From the NCBI RefSeq assembly GCF_022267325.1, contig NZ_JAIZBG010000003.1, forward strand, positions 1-64,000: a stretch of 64,000 nt of DNA, in the 5' to 3' direction. Within the stretch, counting starts at the first letter, position 1. Each line of letters begins with the position of its first letter. Source of the stretch: Leptospira sanjuanensis (GTDB lineage Bacteria > Spirochaetota > Leptospiria > Leptospirales > Leptospiraceae). Shown here piece by piece: positions 43,981 to 53,036 of the stretch. A model generated the notes under the pieces. That model saw nothing but the letters and a program-made list of their open reading frames with translations. It was not told where the DNA came from and did not search any database. Position numbers and translations under genes: made by a program.

Positions 43981-46308
43981 TTGTCCCTTCTTACAAAAGA
44001 AGAAATTACAAGCGACCTCGCTGAGACGATTCTTGATAAAGTTCATCTTGGTATGACGAAACAAAACCCACTCTGGCAAGAGTGGGCAATGGAAGAGGAT
44101 TCTGAGCCTTGGAAAGAAGGGCAGTTAAATGAACTTTCGAGAAAGTCTTTTTTGACGGTACTTCGATCCTCGGATAAAAAGATTTCTAAAGACGGCTGTC
44201 TTGCATTGGCTCGGGAGTTTAAAAAACTCGGAGCTGACTTCCTATCAGATTTTCTAAAAGAAAAAGCTGATGTCACAGACGAAGAGGGCGAGCTCAATGC
44301 GGAGAAAAGTAAACAGACAGAAAAGTCTGTCTGTGTTGGGTCGATTTCAAACGTTTTAAAATCAAACCCAACACAGGCACAGTTACGAGCGGGGAACTAC
44401 AAAAAAAATCACGTCCGAATCCACGGTCTTGATATAGCGATTGAGAACAAAAAGGGATCGTATCGCTCGGGAGAGGATAAAGATGGAAAGGCTTGGAAGA
44501 CTAAAATCCGAAATGATTACGGATATATCAGAAGGACAACGGGAGCCGATGGCGATCATGTAGACGTATTCCTTGGTCCTGACAACGAATCCGAACTTGT
44601 ATTCGTTATCAACCAAAAAAACAAAGACCAAAGTTTCGATGAATACAAGGTTATGATCGGTTTTCACGATCAAAAGGCCGCGAAGACTGCCTATCTTTCA
44701 AACTACGAAAAAGGTTGGAAAGGATTTGGAAGCATTGTCCCTCTCACTATCTCACAATTCAAAGAATGGTTACGAGTCGGAAAGACAAAGAAGGAATTAA
44801 AAAATCCTAAAATAGAATTCCTAAAATCTAGGCTTGCACTCATTTCTAATAATGATTCTTTAGAGAATAACATTCATAGAGAAAAAGAAGAAACTAGGCT
44901 CCCTATCCAAAAAGCATATCTGACCCTTTTTGATTCCAAAAGAATAGAAAATCAAACTTCAAAAGAGATCTTAAAAAACTCGCTCTCGGTCCTAAAGGAT
45001 TGTCTACCGCGACTTGAAAGAATTCTAAAAGCGCAGATAGGAAGAAACGCAGATCCTATCAATACTACATCCGTTTGGAGCGATGGACTCACGCACATTA
45101 AGAAAGAAGAGGGATGGAGGGTACTTCCAAAAGGAAGACAGAAAAGAGAATTTGTACCCCAAAATACCCCGAGAAAGAAAGAGGCAAAAGAAGAAACCCC
45201 AAAAAAAGGAGACTCGGTTCCGACAACTCTTCCTTTTAACAAACTCAGAGTAATCAAACAGTACACCGACAAAGAGAATTACGATCGTAATCAAATCGAT
45301 TCTTTAAAAGCTCTTATCTTCCAAAACGGATACGATCCTGGTTTTCCTATGGCGGTTGACCTAAAAGACGATCAGTGGACCGTAGTTGCCGGACACCACC
45401 GGTACGAAGCTATAAAAGAACTCATAGGTGAAGGGAAACTTCCTGATAACTTCACCGTTCACGTTGTCCCGAAATCTTTTCAAACCTCTAACGACAGGCT
45501 TGTCGCCCAGGTAAGTGAGAATCATAGGCGAAGTGTAAACCCAACCGATGAATCGAAAGCCTACGCTGAGATGCAAAAAAACGGATGGGATACAAAAACC
45601 ATCGCGGAAAAGCTCGGGAAAAAAGTCGGAGAGATCGACAAGCGTCTCGCACTAAATAATCTCTGCCCGGATCTCTTTAAACTAATCTCAAAAAAAGACA
45701 GATCCCTTCCTTTAGGAGTCGCCGAAGTCATTGGAATGTTTGGAAAAGACTCAAACGACAAACCAAACCAGACGATCCAGATAAAAGCGTTCAAATGGTA
45801 TGTAGAGAACAAATCAAAGTATCCGGGAAAGGGTCCGTCAGTTGTTCAAAATTATATCAAAGAACTCCTTAGCGGGGAGTTTGATAATTTCAGTTTTGAG
45901 CAGGTAGCGACAAGCGTACAAAAAGAAGCTTTGCGTTCAATCGGCTCTATGGAGAAGGCCGCGACAAATAGAAAGATGCTCAATACGATGCTTGATACTC
46001 TTCAAAAAACGTATAACAGAATTTTAGGTGATAACGTTTCGGCTCTTTCTCCTGAATTTAGTAAAGAACTTGCGGCCTCGATCGCGGTAGCGGAAGACAA
46101 AGGAGTGGGTTCCTCAGCAATGATCGGAAGACTTAGCACAATCATACAGGATCTTTCCATAATCAAAAACTCGATTCAATCCAAACTTAAAGAAATCGAA
46201 GACGATTCGAGTATAGGTCTTTTATTCGATGCACCCAATCGCGCAGAGTCTCAAAACGATCCTTCAAAAAGTAACAAAGAGGATTATTTGTATCCGATAG
46301 CAAGTTAG
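43981..46308 (+). CDS. Polyvalent protein with InPase-like and ParB-like domains
   Basis: A 775-residue multi-domain protein with a TTG start. Residues about 180-290 read GYIRRTTGADGDHVDVFLGP and NYEKGWKGFGSIVPLT. This is the InPase-like domain described in polyvalent proteins of phages and conjugative elements. Residues 420-560 contain PMAVDLKDDQWTVVAGHHRY and SENHRRSVNPTDES, a ParB/sulfiredoxin domain with the ENxxR motif. The C-terminus is helical. Such proteins are injected with the DNA and protect or prepare it in the new cell. It belongs to the head-gene block. Confidence 0.75.
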   Translation: MSLLTKEEITSDLAETILDKVHLGMTKQNPLWQEWAMEEDSEPWKEGQLNELSRKSFLTVLRSSDKKISKDGCLALAREFKKLGADFLSDFLKEKADVTDEEGELNAEKSKQTEKSVCVGSISNVLKSNPTQAQLRAGNYKKNHVRIHGLDIAIENKKGSYRSGEDKDGKAWKTKIRNDYGYIRRTTGADGDHVDVFLGPDNESELVFVINQKNKDQSFDEYKVMIGFHDQKAAKTAYLSNYEKGWKGFGSIVPLTISQFKEWLRVGKTKKELKNPKIEFLKSRLALISNNDSLENNIHREKEETRLPIQKAYLTLFDSKRIENQTSKEILKNSLSVLKDCLPRLERILKAQIGRNADPINTTSVWSDGLTHIKKEEGWRVLPKGRQKREFVPQNTPRKKEAKEETPKKGDSVPTTLPFNKLRVIKQYTDKENYDRNQIDSLKALIFQNGYDPGFPMAVDLKDDQWTVVAGHHRYEAIKELIGEGKLPDNFTVHVVPKSFQTSNDRLVAQVSENHRRSVNPTDESKAYAEMQKNGWDTKTIAEKLGKKVGEIDKRLALNNLCPDLFKLISKKDRSLPLGVAEVIGMFGKDSNDKPNQTIQIKAFKWYVENKSKYPGKGPSVVQNYIKELLSGEFDNFSFEQVATSVQKEALRSIGSMEKAATNRKMLNTMLDTLQKTYNRILGDNVSALSPEFSKELAASIAVAEDKGVGSSAMIGRLSTIIQDLSIIKNSIQSKLKEIEDDSSIGLLFDAPNRAESQNDPSKSNKEDYLYPIAS

Positions 46309-46324
46309 AATATTAAATTTTAGA

Positions 46325-46579
46325 ATGCAAAACACAAAACCATTCCGCCATCACCCGGACGTTTTAAGAATCCGCGCACTCTTCACCGAAGGGCTTTACT
46401 TCCAAGCTCTTACTCAAAAATCTTTTGATGATTTATTCGTCGCAATTGATTTTACATTCGTCGAGAGGGACGCGCTAAAACATGAAAATGATGTTCTTTT
46501 AGAGTTTCTAAAAAAGCGCGATCTCTTAGGAGACTATGAAAGAGAACTTCAACACCCCGAACTTGGCGACTTAGAATAG
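46325..46579 (+). CDS. Small hypothetical protein, 84 aa
   Basis: A helical protein (DVLRIRALFTEGLYFQALTQ). It is the last rightward gene of the head block and converges with the 88-residue minus-strand gene, overlapping it by 31 bases. Its function is unknown. Confidence 0.5.
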   Translation: MQNTKPFRHHPDVLRIRALFTEGLYFQALTQKSFDDLFVAIDFTFVERDALKHENDVLLEFLKKRDLLGDYERELQHPELGDLE

Positions 46580-46815
46580 AAAAGGAATACAAACGAGTAT
46601 CCGAGAAATCCAAAGATCCAAGAAACATAGTGACCGTTTTTCTCACGACCCTCAAAGGTGAGTGAAAGAATCGGAAACGCCGTGACTGAAAGCCACGGTG
46701 AGAAATGATTTCTAAGGATCAGATTCCAACCAGAACGATTGATAAGAACCTTAGAAGTAAGTCTAGGATAGGTAAGGTGAAAGAGAAGGGATTTGATTTT
46801 CTTTTTTAGCTTCAT
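46549..46815 (-). CDS. Small membrane protein, 88 aa
   Basis: Two hydrophobic segments are visible (PWLSVTAFPILSLTF and YVSWIFGFLGYSFVFLFY) after a basic start. It begins five bases after the stop of the 107-residue gene, which supports translation. It overlaps the convergent gene by 31 bases. Its function is unknown; a tail-associated or lysis-accessory role is possible. Confidence 0.45.
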   Translation of the reverse strand: MKLKKKIKSLLFHLTYPRLTSKVLINRSGWNLILRNHFSPWLSVTAFPILSLTFEGREKNGHYVSWIFGFLGYSFVFLFYSKSPSSGC

Positions 46816-46820
46816 GGTTT

Positions 46821-47144
46821 TTAGCTCTTGAATTCTTCCGCTAATTTTTTGGCTTCACTAAGACTCTGAAATACTCTCTTAGAAACTGATTCGAGAACTG
46901 AGTCTACGTCTTGATTGGAATAGAAAGCGGAAAGGGCTTTTTGGGAAAGGTTGTGAAAGATAAGATCCTCGCTATTTTCCGAGAATTCTTTTTTCAGTTC
47001 TTTTGCTTTTAAAAGAAGGGAACGAACAAGTTTACTTGCTACGCTTTCTTTTAACTTTAGGTTCGTTTCAATATTTGAAAACTGTTCGATCTGTTGAAAA
47101 ATAAGTTCCTGGTTCAATTTTTTTCCTCCACTACAACAACTCAT
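46821..47144 (-). CDS. Helical hypothetical protein, 107 aa
   Basis: The start MSCCSGGKK is followed by long amphipathic helices (LFQQIEQF-type, SQKALSAFYSNQDVDSVL). It sits within the leftward baseplate gene set, three bases after the small zinc-ribbon gene. It may be a small tail assembly protein. Confidence 0.5.
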   Translation of the reverse strand: MSCCSGGKKLNQELIFQQIEQFSNIETNLKLKESVASKLVRSLLLKAKELKKEFSENSEDLIFHNLSQKALSAFYSNQDVDSVLESVSKRVFQSLSEAKKLAEEFKS

Positions 47145-47147
47145 ATA

Positions 47148-47324
47148 TCAGGATTCTCTTTTCCATTTCCCTATCGGGCAAGACTCGGATTTCAGTTTTG
47201 TTTTGAGGCGCACGAAACAATAACAAACACTGCACTGTTCGGATAAGAATCTCTTCATTAGAAGAGGGCAAGAAAGACATACGGAAAGTCGCTTCTCGGA
47301 AAAAACTAAGGACTCAACTTCCAT
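47148..47324 (-). CDS. Small zinc-ribbon-like protein, 58 aa
   Basis: ATG 47324 begins four bases after the stop of the 160-residue gene, and the frame ends at TGA 47150-47148. The peptide has VCLSCPLL, then EQCSVCYCFVRLKTKLKSES and CPIGKW, a CxxCP...CxxCxC...CPxGKW pattern. That pattern is a recurrent small phage zinc-ribbon motif. Six or seven cysteines in 58 residues argue for a folded metal-binding protein. Another frame in the same DNA gives MSFLPSSNEE but lacks such a motif. Confidence 0.6.
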   Translation of the reverse strand: MEVESLVFSEKRLSVCLSCPLLMKRFLSEQCSVCYCFVRLKTKLKSESCPIGKWKRES

Positions 47325-47327
47325 ATC

Positions 47328-47810
47328 CTAATTCCAAATCCTTCCGGGAACCGTGTAGGTAGTAACGAGAGTCCATTGAAGAAATTCGTATTTGTAAACG
47401 CGGTAGCGCGTAAACCAATTCGCTACGTGACAGGAATTGCAATTGTTAATACAACATGTCGAGGTGCAACACGGAACAAAAACGCTTCCTCCCGTCCAAC
47501 ACAAGCCGACTGAAATCGTTTTAGAATATCCGGCTGGACACTTAGGACAATCAAACCAGGGTCCAAGTTGAAAACATTCGTTTTGACCGCCGCACTGTCC
47601 GCAATCGGTAACGGAAGTTCCTAAATCAAGATGAGCATCCACAACATGCCAAAGATCTCCGACCGAATACGATCCTTGTGGATAAACATCATATCTGTTT
47701 GATCCGTAGTTCCCCACCCAATGCCCCCCCGCTCCGGGAACCGGAGAGATAGGACCGTTAGGTGGGGTTATGCGAAAGGGAGCCAGCTCACTCCTTCGTT
47801 TTTGCTCCAA
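47328..47810 (-). CDS. Cys-rich hypothetical tail protein, 160 aa
   Basis: The TTG start at 47810 overlaps the upstream tail gene by 43 bases; a CTG start at 47788 close to AAGGAG is another option. It is unusually rich in Cys (DCGQCGGQNECF, PCCTSTCCINNCNSCH), with about 17 cysteines. That suggests several metal or disulfide sites in an extracellular part of the virion. No family is recognised. Confidence 0.5.
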   Translation of the reverse strand: MEQKRRSELAPFRITPPNGPISPVPGAGGHWVGNYGSNRYDVYPQGSYSVGDLWHVVDAHLDLGTSVTDCGQCGGQNECFQLGPWFDCPKCPAGYSKTISVGLCWTGGSVFVPCCTSTCCINNCNSCHVANWFTRYRVYKYEFLQWTLVTTYTVPGRIWN

Positions 47811-48550
47811 AAGGCAAGATTGCCTTGTGTCCTCACCCGAAAATTCGCGTTATCATATCCGGGCGAAGGAGTAGTCCTAATGTATTCTTTATCTTGAATG
47901 TATTCATAAAGCCAATTGATAGCGGACGCAAGAGAGTCGTTATCTTCTATCCCTGGGTTTAGTTCCACGTCGATTCCGATTAGTGCCGGATCGTAAACAG
48001 GAAGAGTCCTCAAAAGACTTGTAATCGGACCTGCTGGAGATGATTTCACATACGATAGAAGGGAGAGTCTTCCCGGAGTGGACGAGGGGAGGGGAGCTAT
48101 TGCGTTCCACTGCTCAAAGAGAATTGTTTGAAACGTTTTTCTTGTCGGTCTTACCTGGGGTTGAAATCTTTCGGATTCGATATTCCAAACCTGTACCGCG
48201 GAATTATCTGTTAGTAAAGACTCAAGTGAGATTTCAAAGATCCCACATACTGAACCCGGTGAAGGGGTAAGCGAAACCGAAGGAAAAAGATATACTGAGT
48301 CAGGACGAATAATAATTCCCGGTCCTACCTGGATTGTATGGTTGTCGGAAGAGGCTACCTGAAAGCCGATCGCGGTATCCGTTGTTCTTCCTATCGTTGC
48401 AAGTATTGAGGTAAGAATTGCAGGGAAATTAGAGTTTAGCGGTTCCGCGCCTGAGAGACGGTTAAGATCTGAGGAAGAAAGTTTTTGAAATTGATTGTGA
48501 TAATAGATTTTAACTTCGTTGTTTGTTAAAGGAATTTGAACCTCAGCCAT
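47768..48550 (-). CDS. Baseplate/tail-fibre protein, 260 aa
   Basis: A beta-rich protein (YHNQFQKLSSSDLNRL, then VGPGIIIRPDSVYLFPS) that starts by overlapping the gpI-like stop by eight bases. It follows the gpI-like gene in the same way that fibre genes follow gpI in P2-type phages. The end of the gene overlaps the Cys-rich gene. It is probably the fibre or baseplate-attachment protein. Confidence 0.6.
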   Translation of the reverse strand: MAEVQIPLTNNEVKIYYHNQFQKLSSSDLNRLSGAEPLNSNFPAILTSILATIGRTTDTAIGFQVASSDNHTIQVGPGIIIRPDSVYLFPSVSLTPSPGSVCGIFEISLESLLTDNSAVQVWNIESERFQPQVRPTRKTFQTILFEQWNAIAPLPSSTPGRLSLLSYVKSSPAGPITSLLRTLPVYDPALIGIDVELNPGIEDNDSLASAINWLYEYIQDKEYIRTTPSPGYDNANFRVRTQGNLAFWSKNEGVSWLPFA

Positions 48551-49142
48551 TGGTTTCTCCCGCGAACACCGCAGTTCCGGCGGCGAGAATCCTTGTCGCT
48601 TCTGTAAGTTGAAGATTTGTTAAACGACTCATATCATCTACGACGATATAACTCGCGCCTCGATCGGGGGTTATAATTCCTGAAACTGCTTTTGTTCCCG
48701 GACCTGGAATGTTTAGTCCTAGATCACTCGCTGAGTGATCGGTTGCAAATCCGAGCTCGTCGCACCGAAGAACTACAAAATCGGGTGCAGGAAACACCTC
48801 TCCGAGTTTTGGAATTGTAGGTTCATTGGAGAGAACGTATCCGATGAGGTATCCGACAAACTCCTCGTCGGTCATACCTACGGGTCTTTCGATTCCTAAA
48901 AACTCAGCCCAGAGTTTTAAAAAGTATCCTTCCGCTTTCGAAAGCTCCGCGCATTGACTCGCTAAGTCTTGGTATCTTAAATGCCACTCAATCGAATTAA
49001 AAAGCGCACCCTTGTTTATATCGTTTATGTTTGTAACTGGACTCAGCTCCGGTTTATCGGGATTACCGAAGAGCTCGCGAAACACCGGATCGGTTGTGTT
49101 TATCTGAGGAATGGATACTAGAAGTTTATTTTCGTGAGACAT
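48543..49142 (-). CDS. Baseplate gpI-like protein
   Basis: A 199-residue protein with a helical middle typical of tail protein I/DUF2612 (YFLKLWAEFLGIERPVGMTD, EEFVGYLIGYVLSNEPTI). It lies directly after gpJ on the same strand with no gap between them. It connects baseplate and fibres in contractile-tailed phages. Confidence 0.65.
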   Translation of the reverse strand: MSHENKLLVSIPQINTTDPVFRELFGNPDKPELSPVTNINDINKGALFNSIEWHLRYQDLASQCAELSKAEGYFLKLWAEFLGIERPVGMTDEEFVGYLIGYVLSNEPTIPKLGEVFPAPDFVVLRCDELGFATDHSASDLGLNIPGPGTKAVSGIITPDRGASYIVVDDMSRLTNLQLTEATRILAAGTAVFAGETNG

Positions 49143-50333
49143 TTAGGTCGGCTCCACGCGTTCAATAGTTCCTGAGATAACCCCTCCCGAGGTTCCACCT
49201 GTTCGCGGAAGATACGTGGAAGGAACTGAAATGTCAGTAAGTGCAGGAAGTGGATTCGGAACGGGACTTAAACTGAGTTTTCCATAGAACTCATCGATCG
49301 TTACTCGGTAAAAGTCTGGATGTGCTTTTAGAATGGTTCCCTCGACTTGTTTTAGAAGTACGTCGAATCCAACGGGAAGTGTGTTTAGATAAACTGTGAT
49401 CTGGTTTAAAGCGATGCTTAACGCGTCTTCGTCTTTAAGTTGGGATTCTTTTTGAAGTTCGAGACGAAACTTGACCGTGATTCCGAAAACAGGAATTCGA
49501 AATACAACGACTTGTGTTCCAGCCGCCGCGTATCCCGGATAATTTTCAGGATCTTTTAGGTCTCCCTCGATTGTCCTTTGAACCAAATCCAAAAGACTTT
49601 GTGGAGGGTTTGAGGTTCCGTCGCTTACATACAAATTGATCCACCCGATTTCGAACGCTCCCGAATACGGATTGCAATTGGTGGTTAGTTGAACACCGGC
49701 GATTCCTGGTATTGAGGTCGCGGCTGTATAGATTCCGAGTTTTGTAGAACGACCGAGTGAAACGATAAAGTTTCGAAAACGTTTGAGTCTGCTTTCTTCG
49801 GTTTCAAGATTTGTTCCTCCTGCGAAGTCAGACGGATTCCAGATCCGTATGTTTGGAGGAAGTTCAATATTAACTGTTCCAAGACCTTCAAGTGTATTGA
49901 TTGAAAGTCTTCGGATATTATAATCGGTTCCGGGTTTTCTTGCTCGGATTTCAATTTCTGCAAAGGTGAGACCTACAGGAATCGTTACAGACGAAATCGA
50001 TTCATACTCAAGACCGAAGAGGTCGAGTTTAAAAACGGGAATCGAAATTGGATCGGTATGACCTGTGTGTTCTATTCGAACGATTCCGACGGAAGTTAAA
50101 CCGGGGAGTCTTTTAAATCCAAATGCGTTATAGACGCCTTCTTTAATCGCGTAATAAAAACCGTTTAGGGTTCTTAGATCCCCTTCCGCGAGAACGCCAG
50201 CGATCGCTGCGATCCACGTTGAGATTCTAGATCCTGGGTTGAAGTTTGAAAGACGAGAACCACTTGCAAGGAGTGAATTCTGAATCGCGGTAACGTATTC
50301 TAGGAAAATTTTAGGAACATACGGAGAAGCCAC
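49143..50333 (-). CDS. Baseplate gpJ-like protein
   Basis: A 396-residue protein with a typical J-like N-terminus (GSRISTWIAAIAGVLAEGDL) and a central core (PGTDYNIRRLSINTLEGLGT, ESRLKRFRNFIVSLGRST, SIPGIAGVQLTTN). The C-terminal part is beta-rich and repetitive (PSTYLPRTGGTSGGVISG). gpJ forms the wedge of the baseplate that triggers sheath contraction. It is divergent from the hub gene across 70 bases. Confidence 0.8.
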   Translation of the reverse strand: MASPYVPKIFLEYVTAIQNSLLASGSRLSNFNPGSRISTWIAAIAGVLAEGDLRTLNGFYYAIKEGVYNAFGFKRLPGLTSVGIVRIEHTGHTDPISIPVFKLDLFGLEYESISSVTIPVGLTFAEIEIRARKPGTDYNIRRLSINTLEGLGTVNIELPPNIRIWNPSDFAGGTNLETEESRLKRFRNFIVSLGRSTKLGIYTAATSIPGIAGVQLTTNCNPYSGAFEIGWINLYVSDGTSNPPQSLLDLVQRTIEGDLKDPENYPGYAAAGTQVVVFRIPVFGITVKFRLELQKESQLKDEDALSIALNQITVYLNTLPVGFDVLLKQVEGTILKAHPDFYRVTIDEFYGKLSLSPVPNPLPALTDISVPSTYLPRTGGTSGGVISGTIERVEPT

Positions 50334-50403
50334 AAAGAAAGCCGTACTCGAAAAATCATAATCGGAGAACTCCGATTAGAATCTCTCCCCTACTCTCTCT
50401 TAC

Positions 50404-52314
50404 ATGCTTTCAAGTGTTGTCGGCGGGGTAACTTCCGGTTTTAATTCGGTGACGAGCGGAGCGTTTAGTGGTTCCCTCGCACCCACGTATGAACCTCAAA
50501 ATGTATTCTCTTTTGCTTTCTATGAAAAAAAATCCAACGGAACGTATTCGATTTTTCAAAATGATAACGAATACTTCTTTGTAAACGGCCCTCTTTCATA
50601 TACTGAAAATTTTAAAAACAGAACTCAGGTAGAGAAAACCTTTGGTAGTTGTATCGTTGTCGATTACGGACAAGACAACAGCGATATAAAACTCGAAGGG
50701 GAGTTTCACATCTATCATCTGGGTCTTCCGGCGAAACCAAAAATTTCCATACCAGGAGACTCAGGGAGTGGATTTGTTCAGTCCGCATTTTCCGCCGGGA
50801 AGGCGATCGTAAAAAACAAAGTCGGAAGTTATTACGACAAGATTCGAAGTAGTTATTTGAGCCTTGGGGGAGGGGAGTTTCGATCAGGTCTTGGGGAGTT
50901 TCAAGACTTTATGTATTTTCTTCATTATTCAAGGAGCCTTGACGCGATTGAGTATTCTTCAAACGACACTCAAGCGCAAAAGATCACAAAAATATTTTCT
51001 GAAAAAAGACTCACCTGGAAAACACACGCCTTTGTTTTCAGGGATTATGACCGTAACCGCACAGTCGAGGTTGTGATTCCGCAAAACGGATTTACAATCA
51101 CAAGATCTGTCGGTGACACAAACACCTACAAGTATTCCTTAAACCTATGTGTAGTCAAAGAGCTAAACACAAAAATCACAAGCCAGCTAGTCCGGAGTAA
51201 TTTCAACGCGTTTAGAACAATATCAGGTCTTATGAACGAACTTGAAAATCTTGTGAATCTTCCCTTACAGCTTTCGGGTGCATTGCTTGGAGTAGCGAGA
51301 GGTGTACAGGTTTTTGCAAGTTCAACAAAAAGACTAATCTCTTCTTGGGACCGGATGAAAGATCAATTTAACGCCCAAGGAAAACTTGCGCGCGTTACCT
51401 TTGAATCCGCGAAATCCGATCTTGGAATTAAGAAAAAACGAAGAGGGTTTCACGCAGAGGATATTTCAGAAAAGATCGATAACGCATACAGTAAGTCTCG
51501 CGCGATCGAGGCTGAATTCAGACAAAACATAGATACGTCAAGAAATGACTGTTCCGCGCTCTTTGCTCTCATTGGTCAGTTCGTAATTCCTGTGGATAAC
51601 TCAGGATCGTATGAAGCGATGAGCCTGAAACCGAGAGCAGACTTTACAGCGTGGATAGATAACGACGTTTACAGGTATGCACTCTCAGCGGATGAAATTT
51701 TAAACGAAACTCTTGCCTCACTCAATGAGGCAAGTATTGACAACGAGTTTTCGATCCTTCACGTATCCGCAGGTGACACCTGGGAGAGAATCGCTGAAAA
51801 AGAATTAGGGGATGCAAGTCTCGGACAAGCGTTAGCATCCTACAACGGGAAAAGAGATACCACCCTCGATCGCCGCGCGATTAAGATTCCCTACGGGACA
51901 AGAACGAATATTTTTACAAGCCTTCCTGAGAATCCTTCACCGAAGGACTTAGAAATTGCTCGTATCGGCTGTGATATAAAGCTCACACCGAACAGAGGGA
52001 TAGAGGTTTCCCCTACCGGGGATCTCGCTCTTGTGGAAGGAGACGACGCTCTTCTTAATGAAAAGCTCGATCACATCGATATTGTTCAAGGTTCAATTCC
52101 GGGTTCTCCTTGGATTGGAAATCCGATTCCTCCGGGAGAACTTCCCGATGAGATTGAGAGAAAAAAATTTATCCCAGAGTTTCTTAGAAATATTAAGTCG
52201 GACCCTCGCGTTAGAAATGCGAAACTTTTCGGAACCTTTCAAGACGGCGATTCTTTTGTTCCCATGTTTTTAATAGAATCGGTGAGCGGCGGGAGTGCGA
52301 TCATCGCGGTATGA
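50404..52314 (+). CDS. Baseplate protein fusing LysM and gp25-like domains
   Basis: The 636-residue protein has an N-terminal baseplate region, then a LysM-like motif (ILHVSAGDTWERIAEKELGD) near residue 450. The C-terminal part (DIKLTPNRGIEVSPTGDLAL, FLRNIKSDPRVRNAK) resembles the gp25/W wedge domain. Normally these are separate proteins; here they appear fused. It is the first rightward tail gene and is probably co-translated with the spike gene. Confidence 0.65.
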   Translation: MLSSVVGGVTSGFNSVTSGAFSGSLAPTYEPQNVFSFAFYEKKSNGTYSIFQNDNEYFFVNGPLSYTENFKNRTQVEKTFGSCIVVDYGQDNSDIKLEGEFHIYHLGLPAKPKISIPGDSGSGFVQSAFSAGKAIVKNKVGSYYDKIRSSYLSLGGGEFRSGLGEFQDFMYFLHYSRSLDAIEYSSNDTQAQKITKIFSEKRLTWKTHAFVFRDYDRNRTVEVVIPQNGFTITRSVGDTNTYKYSLNLCVVKELNTKITSQLVRSNFNAFRTISGLMNELENLVNLPLQLSGALLGVARGVQVFASSTKRLISSWDRMKDQFNAQGKLARVTFESAKSDLGIKKKRRGFHAEDISEKIDNAYSKSRAIEAEFRQNIDTSRNDCSALFALIGQFVIPVDNSGSYEAMSLKPRADFTAWIDNDVYRYALSADEILNETLASLNEASIDNEFSILHVSAGDTWERIAEKELGDASLGQALASYNGKRDTTLDRRAIKIPYGTRTNIFTSLPENPSPKDLEIARIGCDIKLTPNRGIEVSPTGDLALVEGDDALLNEKLDHIDIVQGSIPGSPWIGNPIPPGELPDEIERKKFIPEFLRNIKSDPRVRNAKLFGTFQDGDSFVPMFLIESVSGGSAIIAV

Positions 52315-53012
52315 GAAAAGGATTCTCAAATGACGCATTTGATTTTCAAGAGCGTCCACAGTCGCCGGATTCTTTTCTAACACCCGCGTTACTTGCAACC
52401 GTAACCGAAGTTCTACCCCGCTTTCGAGCAAACGTCATAACAACCTTTGGAGAGCCATTTAAAAAGGTTCGCTACTTTGGACCTTTTATAAACCAAAACG
52501 GAAACGCACATGGACGCGCGTTCGGACTCAAAAAAGACCAACTCGTTCTTTTAGAGTTTATTTCCGGCTCCTATCGCGCGCCCGTCATTACTCAAGTTTT
52601 TCCATTCGCTACAAAGGATTCCGACCTTTCTAATCTGCAAACGTTTTGGAGTAAGTTCACATTTCTTGATACGGAAAAGGACATTATCGACTTTCACGAA
52701 TCCGGTTACTGCATACGAAAAACCACCCACAAAATCGAAATCTATAACGAGAATCAAGAACTAGTGTTCTCACTCGACTTTCAAAACAAAAAAGCAAAGT
52801 TAAAAATTGAGAATTTAGAAATTGAAGGTGAAACAACATTCAAAGGGAATACGAATTTCCAAGGGGATTTAACTATTCAAGGAGATACGGAACAAAGCGG
52901 AAAGATAACGGTTAGTGAAGACGTTGAAATAGCCGGTGTCTCTGCTAAAAATCACGGACATACCTATTCCCCTGGTCCATCACCACAGACAAAAACAGGC
53001 CCACCGATTTAA
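52311..53012 (+). CDS. Baseplate spike (gpV-like)
   Basis: It is coupled to the previous gene by ATGA. The N-terminal OB fold is followed by a repeated beta-helix-like stretch (FKGNTNFQGDLTIQGD, EQSGKITVSEDVEIAG). The C-terminal end is KNHGHTYSPGPSPQTK. The HxH near the tip is the kind of site that binds an iron ion in P2 gpV-type spikes. The spike pierces the outer membrane. Confidence 0.75.
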   Translation: MRKGFSNDAFDFQERPQSPDSFLTPALLATVTEVLPRFRANVITTFGEPFKKVRYFGPFINQNGNAHGRAFGLKKDQLVLLEFISGSYRAPVITQVFPFATKDSDLSNLQTFWSKFTFLDTEKDIIDFHESGYCIRKTTHKIEIYNENQELVFSLDFQNKKAKLKIENLEIEGETTFKGNTNFQGDLTIQGDTEQSGKITVSEDVEIAGVSAKNHGHTYSPGPSPQTKTGPPI

Positions 53013-53036
53013 AAATTCAAGAGATCCTTTTTTGTC

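Noticed and set aside
47150..47280. Alternative frame MSFLPSSNEE in the zinc-ribbon DNA
   Set aside because: The other frame has the CxxC and CPxGKW pattern and a start just after the previous stop, so it is more convincing.
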